A stretch of DNA of 64,000 nucleotides from Axinella damicornis (taxonomy: Eukaryota; Porifera; Demospongiae; Axinellida; Axinellidae), in the NCBI GenBank assembly GCA_963931865.1, contig OZ007518.1:9042361-9106360 (forward strand), written 5' to 3'. Below the pieces are notes generated by a model. That model worked only from the letters and a program-made list of their open reading frames with translations. It searched no databases and was not told the DNA's origin. Below, in pieces: positions 53,001 to 63,513 of the stretch. Numbering within the stretch: the first letter of the stretch is position 1; each line of letters begins with the position of its first letter. A program made the position numbers and the translations under genes.

Positions 53001-56000
53001 CGAAAAAGTTACAGCATGTTGTTGCAAGAAAGCCTGCAAGGTTTACAGTCCATGTTACTGGAACGGAGCCCCTGAGCTACCAGTGGCAGCATAAGCCAAG
53101 AGGTGGGCGTGAGGGGTGGCAGTGCTGTGAAGTGGAGAGGTTTCCAGGAGCAGACAGCTCCACACTAACCATCCCCAGTGCACACAACTCGAATGAAGGG
53201 AGCTACCGCTGCACTGTCAGCAACTGCGCTGGTAGTGAAACCTCAGAGTCTGGAACACTCACTCTGGGTGAGTTAGTTTTGTCTCTGCATGTGTATACTA
53301 ATGAGCACAGTAATGTGCATGCTTACCTGCAATTTTTTAATCATACATTGGCAAGAAGCAGGTCATATTTGTGTACCAGGTTTCACCCTGTGACACTCGT
53401 AAATTAATGTCATTTGAGTGCAGCAATGACAGCATTGCACATGCAATGGCTGCACATGCACTTGTACATGTTACAAAAATGCATGGCGTTGTTGTGCAGG
53501 TCAACGGGAAAACGTTTAGGACATCAAGAAGACAGAAGTAATGTTTACAGTACTAACCACTAAATGAGCTAATCATCTAATCCTGCATGTCTCTATGCAG
53601 CTGCTGAGTTGGTTGACCTTGTGAATGAACTTCAAGAGGTCAACAATTGGATACCCTTTGGTCTCAAGCTGGGTATTGATATCTCAAGATTGGAGGCCAT
53701 TGAGAAGGAGCGTCCTACCATTGAGGAGCGTCGCACGCAGTTGTTCATTGAGTGGCAGAATCAAGTGGTTCCCACGTGGTCTGCCGTGGTACAGGCATGT
53801 ATGGTGATAGGGAAGAGACGTCTGGCTTCTGAAATCGCACAGAAATATGGTAGGCACATGCTAATGGAAATTATCTGGTGTATGTTTCTTTTTGTTTTGG
53901 GACTCATGTGTTTGTGATACATACGTACATACACTGTAGGAGTCCCTGTACCTGAGACGCTAGATGATGAGCCTTTGGAGCAGCTATTGAACCTTTCTCA
54001 ACAAGGAGAGGTAAGAAGCTAGCTGTTAGAACGAAGGATACATTACTATGCACATGATTGACTGTTCCACATCATCTTCAGTCAAAGGCAATCAGATCCG
54101 TGCTGCTTGTAGATGTTCAGAAGCGCACAGGAGATATCAAAAAGGTTGATGCTGAATTAACAGATTCAAGGAAGCGATTGAGAGATGCTCAAGGCTATAA
54201 AGCAAGTATTGATGAAAACATCAACCAGATACTCTGTGGTGTCTCCAAGGTCCGCGAGAAGGTGAAGAGCATTGCCCATGAGAGAAACATCACCAAAGAG
54301 AAGCTAGAATCCAAGCAACGAGAGTGTCGGTTACTTTCAGAAATGCAAGACGTACTTACTGAAAGCATGCGAGACAGTAAAACCAAAGACCGGCAACTAC
54401 AAGAGAGAGAAGCGGATTACAGAAGGTTGCTTGAAGAGATTATTGCCGAGAAAAAGAGGCAGATTGGAAATTTGGAAAAGGAGCTAAGGCAAAAAGATTC
54501 TGATCTTCAGTCTGCCCAGCAAGAAGCCAGATCATTACATGAGAAGCTATTACAAGCCCGAGCAGAGCTGGAGAAGAAATCTGAAGAAGTAAAGCAGTTA
54601 CAGAAAGAGAATGAAGAACTGGCCTGTTCTTACAATATTGAAAAGGAGCAAGTCAGTAAGCTTGTCCAGATCACAGTTGCTCTTACTGCTGATAAAAAGA
54701 AAGCAGAGGTATGTACACATGCATCAGTATTTCGTAGCAAATCATTTTTCAGCATTATGAATTTTATTTTCCCTGTAGCAACAACTGATCAGTGAGTCCG
54801 AGTTTAAATCACAACAAATAAAAGCCTGTAATTCAAGTATCACCTCTCTCAGTGAAATGGTGGAAGCTCTATCATGTTCCCTCAAGGAGAAGGAAGCTAC
54901 CGCAGCACAACTGCAGAGTGAGCTTCAATCATCGCACCAGCAGGTTTCCAGCACTACAGAACAGCTGTTGGAGTTACTCAAATTGCAACCCAAGATTGCT
55001 GAACTAGAACGCAAGTTGCAGGAAGCAGATTACAAGAAGCAACAAGCTGTGTTGGAGAAGAGAGCTGTAGTTCAAGAGATGGAGGCCAGGCAGAAACTTG
55101 AAGTACAGCTTTGTGCACAACTTGGTGAGTTGTGAGTTGGAATAAGTTTTTACGTTGCATCACATGACACTTTGGGTGCCACATTTTGTGATTGAGCATC
55201 ATAAATATTATGGCTTCTGTGGGGGGTCCTTTTAGCATTTTAGCTTACAGTGGGAGGAGTGCAAGGGGTCGTTGGACTTGTAAGGGAAACACTTAGCTAG
55301 CAGTTCCACTAAAGTAGAAAGTATATAAATTAGTTGTTTGGCATGTCCTACCTACCCTAGCTACTGATGTGATGTTGTCTGGTACAGAGCAGATACAGAC
55401 TACAATGGTCAAAACATGCAGGAGTTACAGGCCTGACCCCACCCCTCTGCTTCTTCTCATACTCCCTGTATGAATTAATCATTAATCTTGCTCAGCGGCA
55501 GCAAGAGTCTGTTGCTTAGAGAACGTTGCCTCTGCTATAGCTACACTATTTAGCATACTGTGTCAAGCAACCTACATGCAACTACATACAACTTACATGC
55601 CTCCGGTACCACTGCTTTTTGTGTCTACGTACGTGCAGCTGACCCTCCCAAGATCACCTGTCATCCTCAAGAGTTAAATGGTGCAGTCCCAGGCAGACCT
55701 GTTACATTCACTGTCCAAGCCACTGGTACAGAACCTCTGGACTACAAATGGCAGTGGACACCAGCTGGAGAAGGGAGTATCAGCTGGCAGCAGTGTGATG
55801 CAGAGAGGTTTCCAGGTGCATGCAGACCCAAACTAATCATCTCCAGTTTGCAGAAGTTGAACGAAGGAACCTATCGTTGTGTTGTTAGCAATTGCGCTGG
55901 AACACAGATTTCCAAACCCGCTAAACTGAGCGTTGGTAAGGTTCTATAACTTTATTTGGTATGAAGTGAAAAGCCTATACATTATGTTTTCTGTTTCGAC

Positions 56001-57064
56001 ATGCAGCTGATCCGCCCAGAGTCACCAGTCATCCACAAGAGTTAAATGAGGCTGTCCCAGGCAAACCTGTAACATTCACTGTCCGAGCCACCGGAAGAGA
56101 ACCCCTGACTTACCAGTGGCAGTGGAAACCAGCTGGAGAAGGGAGTAGGAGGAGGGAGTGGCAGTCGTGTGATGTGAAGAGGTTCCCAGGAGCAAATAGT
56201 TCGATACTTACCATCACCAGTGTGCTGAAGTCAAACAAAGGCAGCTACCGCTGTACTATCAGCAACCATGTTGGAAGCCAGACTTCCAAACCAGCCATAC
56301 TCATTGTTGGTAAGATTCTACCTCAAATTCCTATTTATGCCCAGTACACGTGACTATCCATGGTTGGACAGACAACTGTGTGAGATGGCTCCCATGACAA
56401 AATGACTGTCCATGCACAGAGTACAAGTGACGCATTCATGAATGTATATAACAGATTCTGAAATAGAGACACAAATACTCAGCATACGGAACTAACACTT
56501 ACACCATGGGATGAAAACGTATTATGGGTATACGACTAGCATACCCATGGAAACAACCCCTCTAAAACGTCAGTGAGGAAAACCTGTGAGGGTAAAACAC
56601 AACTTCAAGCCTCCAACAGACTAGACTATGCAGGGTCCATCACAAGCTACGATGGTTTGCTCATAGGAGGTTTGCCACCTCTTGCTTCTTCTCGTACTTC
56701 CTGCATAAAAAAGTGGCGGCAAAAGAATAATATTTCCTTACTGTAGCTTTTAAATACACTAGCATACTAGCTATAGCAGCGAAGCAAGGAACTTACAGCA
56801 CTTTGCAATTCTGCTACCTCTCAATCTTGCATGCCTAGCCGCCTGTCTCTAGTTAACTCCCACCAGCCCCGCTCCAAATGCATGTGCAGTGCTACCAATA
56901 GGAGGAGTTAATTCTCCAAGCAATTGAACACATTATTGTACTCCACACTTTGCTTTGTTGTTTTGTATTGTGTAGCTGATCCTCCAAGAATCACCAGTCA
57001 CCCATTAATGGATGCTGTTCCAACAACTACCAGGGACAAGACTAAGGAGTCTGAGGTTAGTTAA
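46326..57064 (+). CDS. Large Ig/Death/coiled-coil/Ig protein
   Basis: Exons: 46326-46890; Ig-type 49186-49479, 49556-49852, 49917-50210, 50279-50572, 50641-50937, 51007-51303, 51368-51661, 51730-52023, 52093-52389, 52466-52765, 52845-52904 (short), 52974-53267; Death 53601-53849; 53940-54010; coiled coil 54082-54708 and 54779-55124; Ig 55639-55935 and 56007-56309; final partial Ig 56976-57064 (TAA). All phases agree, about 1,952 aa. The start ATG at 46326 is the first in frame. There is no signal peptide or membrane span, so the Ig domains should be cytosolic. Death plus Ig recalls MALT1, but no caspase-like domain is present. The first 188 residues (DFFLLKTRVTVNG, HKFGVYHMDTFYYEQ) are not recognised. 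A likely scaffold or receptor in Death-domain signalling (inference). The 2.3-kb first intron could hide an exon. Confidence 0.8.
46891..49185. other. First intron of the Ig-Death gene
   Basis: Holds (GT)n followed by a G homopolymer (about 46951-47006), a 40-bp TAG...CTA MITE (47592-47631), a C homopolymer (48919-48942), and near 47890-47945 a weak tRNA-like A/B-box pair. Minus-strand ORF 47273-47722 has no recognisable domain and no IP3-receptor similarity by eye. Confidence 0.55.
49186..53267 (+). other. Ig-exon array of the Ig-Death gene (twelve exons, phase 1-1)
   Basis: Each full exon is 294-300 bp and encodes one domain: ADPPRVT..., VTFTV, a central NYQWQWKP, WQLCDMES, a conserved KLNEGSYxC and SNCAGS. 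The usual first Ig cysteine (B strand) is replaced by Val or Thr in VTFTV. Cysteines instead occur at WQxC, YxC and SNC. All introns are 64-80 bp near-duplicates in the centre of the array. Exon order shows period 362 bp (49917, 50279, 50641; 51368, 51730) nested in period 1,451 bp (49556 to 51007, 49917 to 51368, 50279 to 51730). The penultimate exon (52845-52904) is a 60-bp remnant with both ends intact. Confidence 0.85.
53601..53849 (+). other. Death-domain exon of the Ig-Death gene
   Basis: 83 codons, phase 1-1: ELVDLVNELQEVNNWIPFGL, a DISRLEAIEKE helix, EERRTQLFIEWQNQ, then TWSAVVQACMVIGKRRLA. The helix spacing and the two Trp positions match Death domains. Phase 1 at both ends, as in the Ig exons, makes it freely shufflable within this gene. 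Confidence 0.75.
54082..55124 (+). other. Coiled-coil exons of the Ig-Death gene
   Basis: Two exons (54082-54708 and 54779-55124) encode about 325 residues rich in Glu, Lys, Gln and Leu with continuous heptads, for example QIGNLEKELRQKDSDLQ and ELEKKSEEVKQLQKENEEL. A parallel dimer or trimer is expected. The composition resembles the kinase coiled coil (LQEKDTELERQQRELQ), but the exons are not clear homologues. Confidence 0.75.
56310..56975. other. Last intron of the Ig-Death gene
   Basis: Part of it (about 56620-56720, around CTTCTTCTCGTACTTCCTG) resembles the intron before the Ig exon at 55639 (about 55430-55480), which suggests that intron-plus-Ig was duplicated as a unit. No exon is seen inside. 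Confidence 0.5.
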
Positions 57065-57944
57065 TCTCCAAGCTGATGATTATGAGAGCAGTACAGGCCC
57101 ATAGGAAGCAACTTTTGGTGGCATTCAGTGAGAACATAAGCATGCAAAGTATATACCGTCTGAGATCGTTTCTGGTGCAAACTTGGGATGAAATAGCAAG
57201 ACTTCAGTAACTTACCACCTAAGGGAAACGGGGGTATTACGGAACACCGAATACTAGCAAAGATTAACTACCTCTTGGATACGAGTCACCAACCGTACGT
57301 AAACACCACCTAGTGTACTAACTTCAATCAGAATATCACTGCTGTACCGCTGCATAAATATATAGCTATGCTACTTACCCTATTGCGGGTAATTAAATTT
57401 GGAACACCAGGGAACACCCCACTGTGATTGCAAAGGCACAGTAGAAGGCTATAACTGGTAAGCTGGTAGACTATTATATCTTAGTACCTATATACTGAAT
57501 TTATTTTAGCCCACAACTTTGGGGAAGAAGCTAGTTTAGTGGTCAAGCTACATCAAATCGTCGTTACAGTCGATTCACGCATTTATGACTGTGCTTTCAT
57601 ACGTTATACAAAAACAATCATTACCGCCTGCGGCGCCTGGACAGTCCAGTCAAAGAGAAGACGGGTAGCTATTCCAAATCCCCCCCCCCCCCCCCCACCT
57701 CCATTCCGAATTACCCGCACCTAGCCAGTGTGCTTCAGAATTAATGACGTACATGGGTGGTGAAAATGTAGTTCAGTGCACCAAAGTTTGGTCTGGTGGC
57801 TGCTAGCACTGCTGGACTTACCACATCAACCCTTACAGCCCTGCAGTAGGACCACACAGGTAGTTATCAATTGTTGAAGCGCTTCCAAGCTGAATACCTG
57901 TGCTATTATACAACAGCTGCACATACTAATACATATACCACTCG
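57065..57944. other. Spacer with the inverted relative of 7300-7680
   Basis: 57222-57715 includes the element shared with block A and a C homopolymer (57680-57696). No gene is seen. Confidence 0.5.
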
Positions 57945-58190
57945 CCAAAAGTTGTGCATACCCTCCATGGAGTCGTCACCACGGTCCAGGTAGGTTGATT
58001 TGGACATAGCTACCGTGGCACTGCTCGAGGATCCTTGCGAATCGCGTCATAAAACACCTGCACTCATATCTGCAACCACTGCAGTCCATTCCAAGGCAGG
58101 TAAATGTGCTCGCGAAACAGTGAAGCATCGAGGATCCTTGCGGCGAATCGCGAACAGTGAATTGAAGGCATCGACGTTCGATGAAGACCA

Positions 58191-58441
58191 TTGCGCACGC
58201 GCATGTGGCATTTGCAATGATGTCATAGGTATGTGAGCAAATTAATCTGATTGGCGATTGGCCCAAGGCGCAAATATTTTGAGTGCAGGTGCCATTCATT
58301 TTAGTTTCAAAATTTCTATCTGTTTTGTTGGGGAGCTCTAGCTGAGTAGCTCCCAGCTAGCTGTTTAGCAGTCTGTTGTTAGCTTTAAGTTAGTCATAGC
58401 TTGAGAATTGTCTGAGAGGTTCTTGCTAGTAAAGAAATACG
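58191..58441 (+). promoter_or_regulatory. Kelch C promoter and leader exon
   Basis: Same layout as A and B, but the NRF1-like palindrome reads GCGCACGCGC and the CRE reads TGATGTCA; the double inverted CCAAT box GATTGGCGATTGG (58249-58261) is intact. The leader ends AAATACG|GTGAGT (58441/58442), with ACG where B has ATG. Confidence 0.6.
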
Positions 58442-58707
58442 GTGAGTCTGAAACTTTTTTTCCAGCTAGTTGAATAGCTCCATGTGTACAGCTGCAATTT
58501 TTTTTCTGCTTTCAATGCCTCACCTATGTGAGTTTGGCTAAAGCCAATTTGTTTCTGGAAGTAGTGAAGATTCATTACGCAATTACCTAAACGCTTGCTA
58601 ACTCATAACAGATGAAATTAATTATGGAGCTATAAACTAGCTGGATGGTTGAAATACTGTACCAATATTTTGTGATGGAAGTGAAAATATTTCACAGACT
58701 TAGCCGT

Positions 58708-58757
58708 TAGTCTCGGAACCAGACCCTTCACACAGGTAGGGTCTGGTTCCGAGACTA
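58708..58757. mobile_element. Small TAG...CTA MITE in the Kelch C intron
   Basis: Orthologous to 27678-27728 and 4265-4314. Arms TAGTCTCGGAACCAGACC and GGTCTGGTTCCGAGACTA are nearly perfect. Confidence 0.75.
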
Positions 58758-59174
58758 CGTAGCCGTATGAAATGTTAAAGAGTTGATGTTTTTGCAAGTA
58801 GTCTTGTTAGCCGACACAGCACTGGAAAATATTCTCCATCACAAAAGATGACGTACAGTATCTGTACAACTTTCTTTCTGCAGTGAAATAGCTGTAGCAC
58901 ACAAAGCCGCCCATGTGCATACATTACGTCCTGCAGAAAGTAGGTTGTAATGTCTGTGGTACATGTGCTGCCTCTCACTGGCAACATTTTACACTCTAGT
59001 TTCCTAAACCTTCACGAGAAACTGCAGTGTAAACTATTCCAGCTCAGCTGCGTCACTGGTACACTATATTAATGAACTGTGTAGATACCTACCAGCTGAG
59101 AGTAATGGCCGCTTTATGATGCCATGACATGATGAAAAACATGTACGACTCATAATACGATTCCTCTATCCCAG

Positions 59175-60116
59175 GCACGTCCCCCCAGTGGGCTACAGCT
59201 ACCTCTGACATTGAAGTGGAGACGGTGCAGGGACATGCCGTGTGGAATGGCGGACCCACAGTCAGTGAGACTTGGTGAGGACGTGTTTGTTGGAGGAGGA
59301 CACACAGGCTCACTCTTCATTGATGATGATGATGATCATACTGTCTACCAGTATCACCCACCAACTGACCAGTGGGTACCACTACCATGGTACGAGTGTG
59401 TGTACTTTGCAATGGCGACACTCACCAACAAGCTGACGCTAGTTGGTGGTTACAATACATCCACTCTGCTACACAAGGTGACCAATCAAATCGCAGTGTG
59501 GGACACGGAGGGGATGTCCCGGGGGTGGACACACCCCTACCCCCCCATGCCCACACCACGTACCAGTCCAGCCGTTGCTACTCATGACAAGCGGCTGGTG
59601 GTGGCAGGTGGGTACAAGTCTCTGGGTAGTGACCTCCTAGCCACAGTTGAGGTCCTCGATACTACATCCCGCCAATGGCTGTCTACCTCACCACTCCCCG
59701 TGAAATGCTACGAGATGACATCCGCCATTGTTAACCAAGAGTTGTACCTGTTGGGGGGGACACTGACCACGGACACACTCGTTGTGTCCCTCCCCGAAAT
59801 AACACGGAGCAGTGTTAACTCCGCCACCACCAATAGATCCGCGCAATGGCGTAAGCTCCCCGCACCACCACTGAAGAGCTCTGCCGCCATCTCTGTACAG
59901 GGATCAGTAGTAGCCATTGGGGGTCGCCATGGCAACACCAGCACAGCCATCCACGTCTACCAGCCTGCTACGAACAATTGGAAGAAGGTTGGCGACTTAC
60001 CTTCTGCACGATGTTCTTGTACATCTACACTGCTACCCAGCGGTGAGATCCTGGTTCCAGGAGGAGTCGATAGCAATGGCAAACGAACTAGCCGAGTCGA
60101 TGCAGCTGCGTTGTGA
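59175..60116 (+). CDS. Kelch-repeat beta-propeller protein, copy C (intact)
   Basis: One long exon after the acceptor CTATCCCAG|GCACGT, phase 0, stop TGA at 60114-60116. The first in-frame ATG is 59235, giving 293 aa from MPCGMADP; the leader exon has no ATG in this copy. The full set of Kelch blades is present (LGEDVFVGGG, NKLTLVGGYN, KRLVVAGGY, ELYLLGG, SVVAIGG, EILVPGG). The last blade has EILVPGG instead of EILVAGG, a Pro in a core strand. The first linker is an Asp-rich DDDDD run encoded by GAT repeats, the same spot where copy A is frameshifted. It follows the Ig-Death gene on the same strand. Confidence 0.78.
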   Translation, partial: ARPPSGLQLPLTLKWRRCRDMPCGMADPQSVRLGEDVFVGGGHTGSLFIDDDDDHTVYQYHPPTDQWVPLPWYECVYFAMATLTNKLTLVGGYNTSTLLHKVTNQIAVWDTEGMSRGWTHPYPPMPTPRTSPAVATHDKRLVVAGGYKSLGSDLLATVEVLDTTSRQWLSTSPLPVKCYEMTSAIVNQELYLLGGTLTTDTLVVSLPEITRSSVNSATTNRSAQWRKLPAPPLKSSAAISVQGSVVAIGGRHGNTSTAIHVYQPATNNWKKVGDLPSARCSCTSTLLPSGEILVPGGVDSNGKRTSRVDAAAL

Positions 60117-60265
60117 CTTTGCCTCATTCCCAGAACACCATAACTGACACGGGAACGTGTTTTGACACTTCATTTTTTTTACTTGTAATTTTTTCATGCT
60201 TTTCTGACTTGTTTTTGTACAAAAATATATTTTTTCATAATCGGAATGGAGACAGTCTAGTAATC

Positions 60266-60271
60266 AATAAA
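60266..60271 (+). terminator. Poly(A) signal AATAAA of Kelch C
   Basis: Conserved position relative to copies A and B. Confidence 0.65.
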
Positions 60272-60477
60272 CCGCGGCTGATGATGGTAGCTGGCCTGCA
60301 TGCACGGTCTAGAGAAGGTCTTCGATCGGGCGTCACATCGACATTGGCCTCAGCATCCTCCCCATGATCATTGTGCTGTCCCATATTACATCTCGAGGTG
60401 AGCGACGATATGCAGTGCATTTGTCGGTGTAGCAGTCTAGTACCCAGGTACTCTAAAGACTGCTAGTTGTGTATCCG

Positions 60478-60821
60478 CAGGGGCGGAGATATATGGGAGG
60501 CTTGAGCCCCCCACTTTCAAAAGCTGGGGGGCTGAGCCCCCCCAAAACATGACTGGACGGTACTATCCCACGAAATCTAGCACTAACTTTAATATAGCTA
60601 TGTCACCTCATTTCTTGGGGGCTGGCGTCTCTAACTTGCAGTACAAAGCACGAAGGTGCCACGAGAGCCCATCCTGATAACTGAAAAATGAAGGCGAAAA
60701 TATTTTCTGCACTTCGCGCGGACTGATCAGCGCTACGCGCCTCTATGCACTGCCTTCGGCAGCGTGCAATTGTGCTATTAGCCCCCCCCCCCCCACTTTT
60801 TGGTAGCTGTCTCCGCCCCTG
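60478..60821. mobile_element. TIR element with GGGCGGAGATA ends (block C)
   Basis: Orthologue of 29457-29784; the left end GGGGCGGAGATA is better preserved here and matches TCTCCGCCCCTG on the right. Confidence 0.7.
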
Positions 60822-61034
60822 ATCCGTTAGCAGGATGGAAATTTAACATGGAGAGAGAACGTTAGCATCCATAATGATGCTGTACAGTACTATACTGGTA
60901 CTAGCTAGCCCTAACCACACCCCATCGTAACCATATATGGAAGTACATAGGGATAGTCTCGTTCCCAGACCATTTTTCGCAATGCCAAGGGGAGGAGATA
61001 AGCGGAAGGAAAATACCTCTGTCCATGTTGGAGC

Positions 61035-61310
61035 AATGTTGTTTTAGTTAACTAAAACTAAAACTATAATGCATTTACTATGGCATATTCACTTTAGTAA
61101 TTAAAACTAAAACTAAAATGAGGACTGTCTCAGTCTGTTAATTAAAACTACAACTAAACTAACATTAAAATCACCCAAAAATGGTGGTTACTAAAACTAA
61201 AAGAGCCCCTTTTGAGATTTAGTAATTAAAACTAACACTAAACTAAACAATGCGACTTCTACCTAATTAAAACCAAAAACTAAACTATTTCAGTTTCAGA
61301 TAACTAAAAC
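61035..61310. repeat. AACTAAAACTAAAACTA-rich tract (block C)
   Basis: As 30005-30315, but with one copy of the piece that is duplicated in block B. Confidence 0.75.
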
Positions 61311-61951
61311 AACGGAGAGATACTGGAGCAATCTTACTGGCATTCAAACTCCCCACTGCCGATTGACACGCTCACAAACACATCCCGACTGTTCACGAAC
61401 CTCCTGACAGCCTTCTCGTGGTGTAGTTCACATCTGTGTTGCCTAGTCTCCTGCACACCGCCTCAATCACTTAGCTTTCGCACTCACCATTGATCCCCAT
61501 GTATTACGTCACTTTTGTAGATTGCTCCGCCAACATTCCGGCCAGGGTTTATTTCAGAAATATCACAAGGGAGGGGCAAAACAGAACATAGAGAAAGTTT
61601 TGGGAGGCGATTGAATAGTGCGCGACAGTGCGCCATTTCAGGGGGTCTTGGTTTGAATTCTGAAGGGGGGGGGGGGGGGGGGGGCAAAACATTTTCAAGC
61701 CCTCCCCCCTAAAAGAAACCCTGATTCAGGAAGAGAGAGCCAGAACAGAATGTTTCATTCACCAATCTATTTTTACCCTCCGTGTGCGAAAAATAGTCTC
61801 CCTCCCCCCTCCTTTCCTCCATCCCTTTAAAATATTTTCTCGTTTTAAGCACATACGAGGTGGTAATGTTCCGTGCTGTCCAAATTTTATGTGATTGCAG
61901 GTTTGTGCCTGAACATAGTTGGTTTCATAGCAGTCAGTTCTACCCATGGCA
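61311..61951. other. Spacer, block C
   Basis: Collinear with 30316-30954, including a G homopolymer at 61666-61684. No gene is seen. Confidence 0.5.
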
Positions 61952-62208
61952 CCCTCTCCCTCCCTCCCTCCCTCCCTCCCTCCCACACTCCCTCCCTCCC
62001 TCCCTCCCACACTCCCTCCCTCCCTCCCTCCCACACTCCCTCCCACCCTTCCTTCCTCCCTCCCTCCCACCCTTCCTTCCCTCCTTCCGTCCGTCCCTCC
62101 CTCCCTCCCTCCCTCCCTCCCTCACTCCCTCCCTCCCTCCCTCCCTCCCTCCCTCCCTCCCTCCCTCCCTCCCTCCCTCCCTCCCTCCCTCCCTGTCTCC
62201 CTCCGTCT
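61952..62208 (+). repeat. (CCCT)n array, block C
   Basis: About 255 bp of CCCTCCCT with CCCACACTC interruptions. ORFs on both strands here are repeat artefacts. Confidence 0.9.
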
Positions 62209-62610
62209 AGTAAAGTCCAAGTTGAAACCAGCCCTACAATTTGCTCTTGTGATCAGAGGTCACCCCCACACGGCCCACAGCAGAGCAGGTGAGAGCAAGA
62301 ATTGAGCTCATATTGTTCTGATCTTGAGGATTGAGCTTGAATATTCTGATACTGTTCTGATCTTGAGGATTAGTTTGGCCTGGCTGCAAACGATCTTCAA
62401 CTGTTGGTAGTGAGAGGGTCTGTGGTGTGTCTTCCTGTTGGTTGTGAGTGTGATGATCAAGTTGAGAGGGGTTGGATCTCCACAGGGAGATGTGTAGGGA
62501 GGAACGGGCCGGTTGAAGAAGTGCCCCCCTCTCTCCCTGGTTCATGCTGTATTGCATATATATAATCATGGTGCTGGCTGGAGGGTGGACACAACTGGAT
62601 TAGTCCCAGG

Positions 62611-62645
<35 letters not shown>

Positions 62646-63513
62646 GGAGTCCACTGTCTGGTCCACCTTGAGCCTTACAGTACCACACACAGTGTGATTG
62701 TGCTTGGGGATTGTGATATTGAGTTAGTGTCTACCTCAATTCAATTCTGAGATGTTACATGGTGTACAGTATGGAACACCAAATGCGACAAAAATCTGTC
62801 AACTGATCATTTCTCAATCTCCTGGTCACTGCACGATTCATGGCATTGAAGTGCGATATCGGGAACGCATACTCGCGTTCTGAAGAACGCTCCCATGAAC
62901 GTTCCCAAGCTTGATACCAAGATTGTTCTTGGGCTTGTTCTTGAGAATGTTCCAAGTATTGTTTTCTGGAGTTAGATCGATCCCCAAGAACGTTCTAAAA
63001 TGTGTTCTAATTTAGCGTTGTCATTCGACAAGTCAAATATTGCAAGCAGTGGTGACCGAAGTTGGCCAGTCTGTATCCAGTGAACGGCTGGACGAGCTGT
63101 TCAAACTATGCTCACAAGCGTTGCAGTATGCTACATATCCTAAAAATGGGATAGTATACTGCCTTTGGATGGCCTCCCAAAATTCAGGATTTTCCCTCTG
63201 TAGGCCAATACAAATCCAAGAATTTTTCCACTGAAGGCACCTCCAGTATAGAGAAATTTTGTATGGAAAAAAGATTTGTTTGGGTAAAAAGAGGGATGCT
63301 ATAACTCTGAGTGTATGCGTACATCTGATCTACTTCAAATCTGGGAGGCTGCATGGTGACCAATGGGTACAAGGTGGTGTTGTTGTCATAGCAACAGATT
63401 TCATTTTAGTGGAATGAGTGGCAACCACACTACTGGTAGCCAGTGGGTCAGTGCATAATTTGGCCAATTGATTTCATCAGGAAATTGAAATTGGCAACGT
63501 TTTGTTCCGCTGA
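62209..63513. other. Block-conserved spacer, block C, with GAAC/GTTC cluster
   Basis: Collinear with 9486-10760 and 31012-32288. The HSE-like motif cluster is at 62858-63010 and a G homopolymer of about 30 nt at 62613-62643. No conserved frame is shared by all three copies. Confidence 0.5.
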
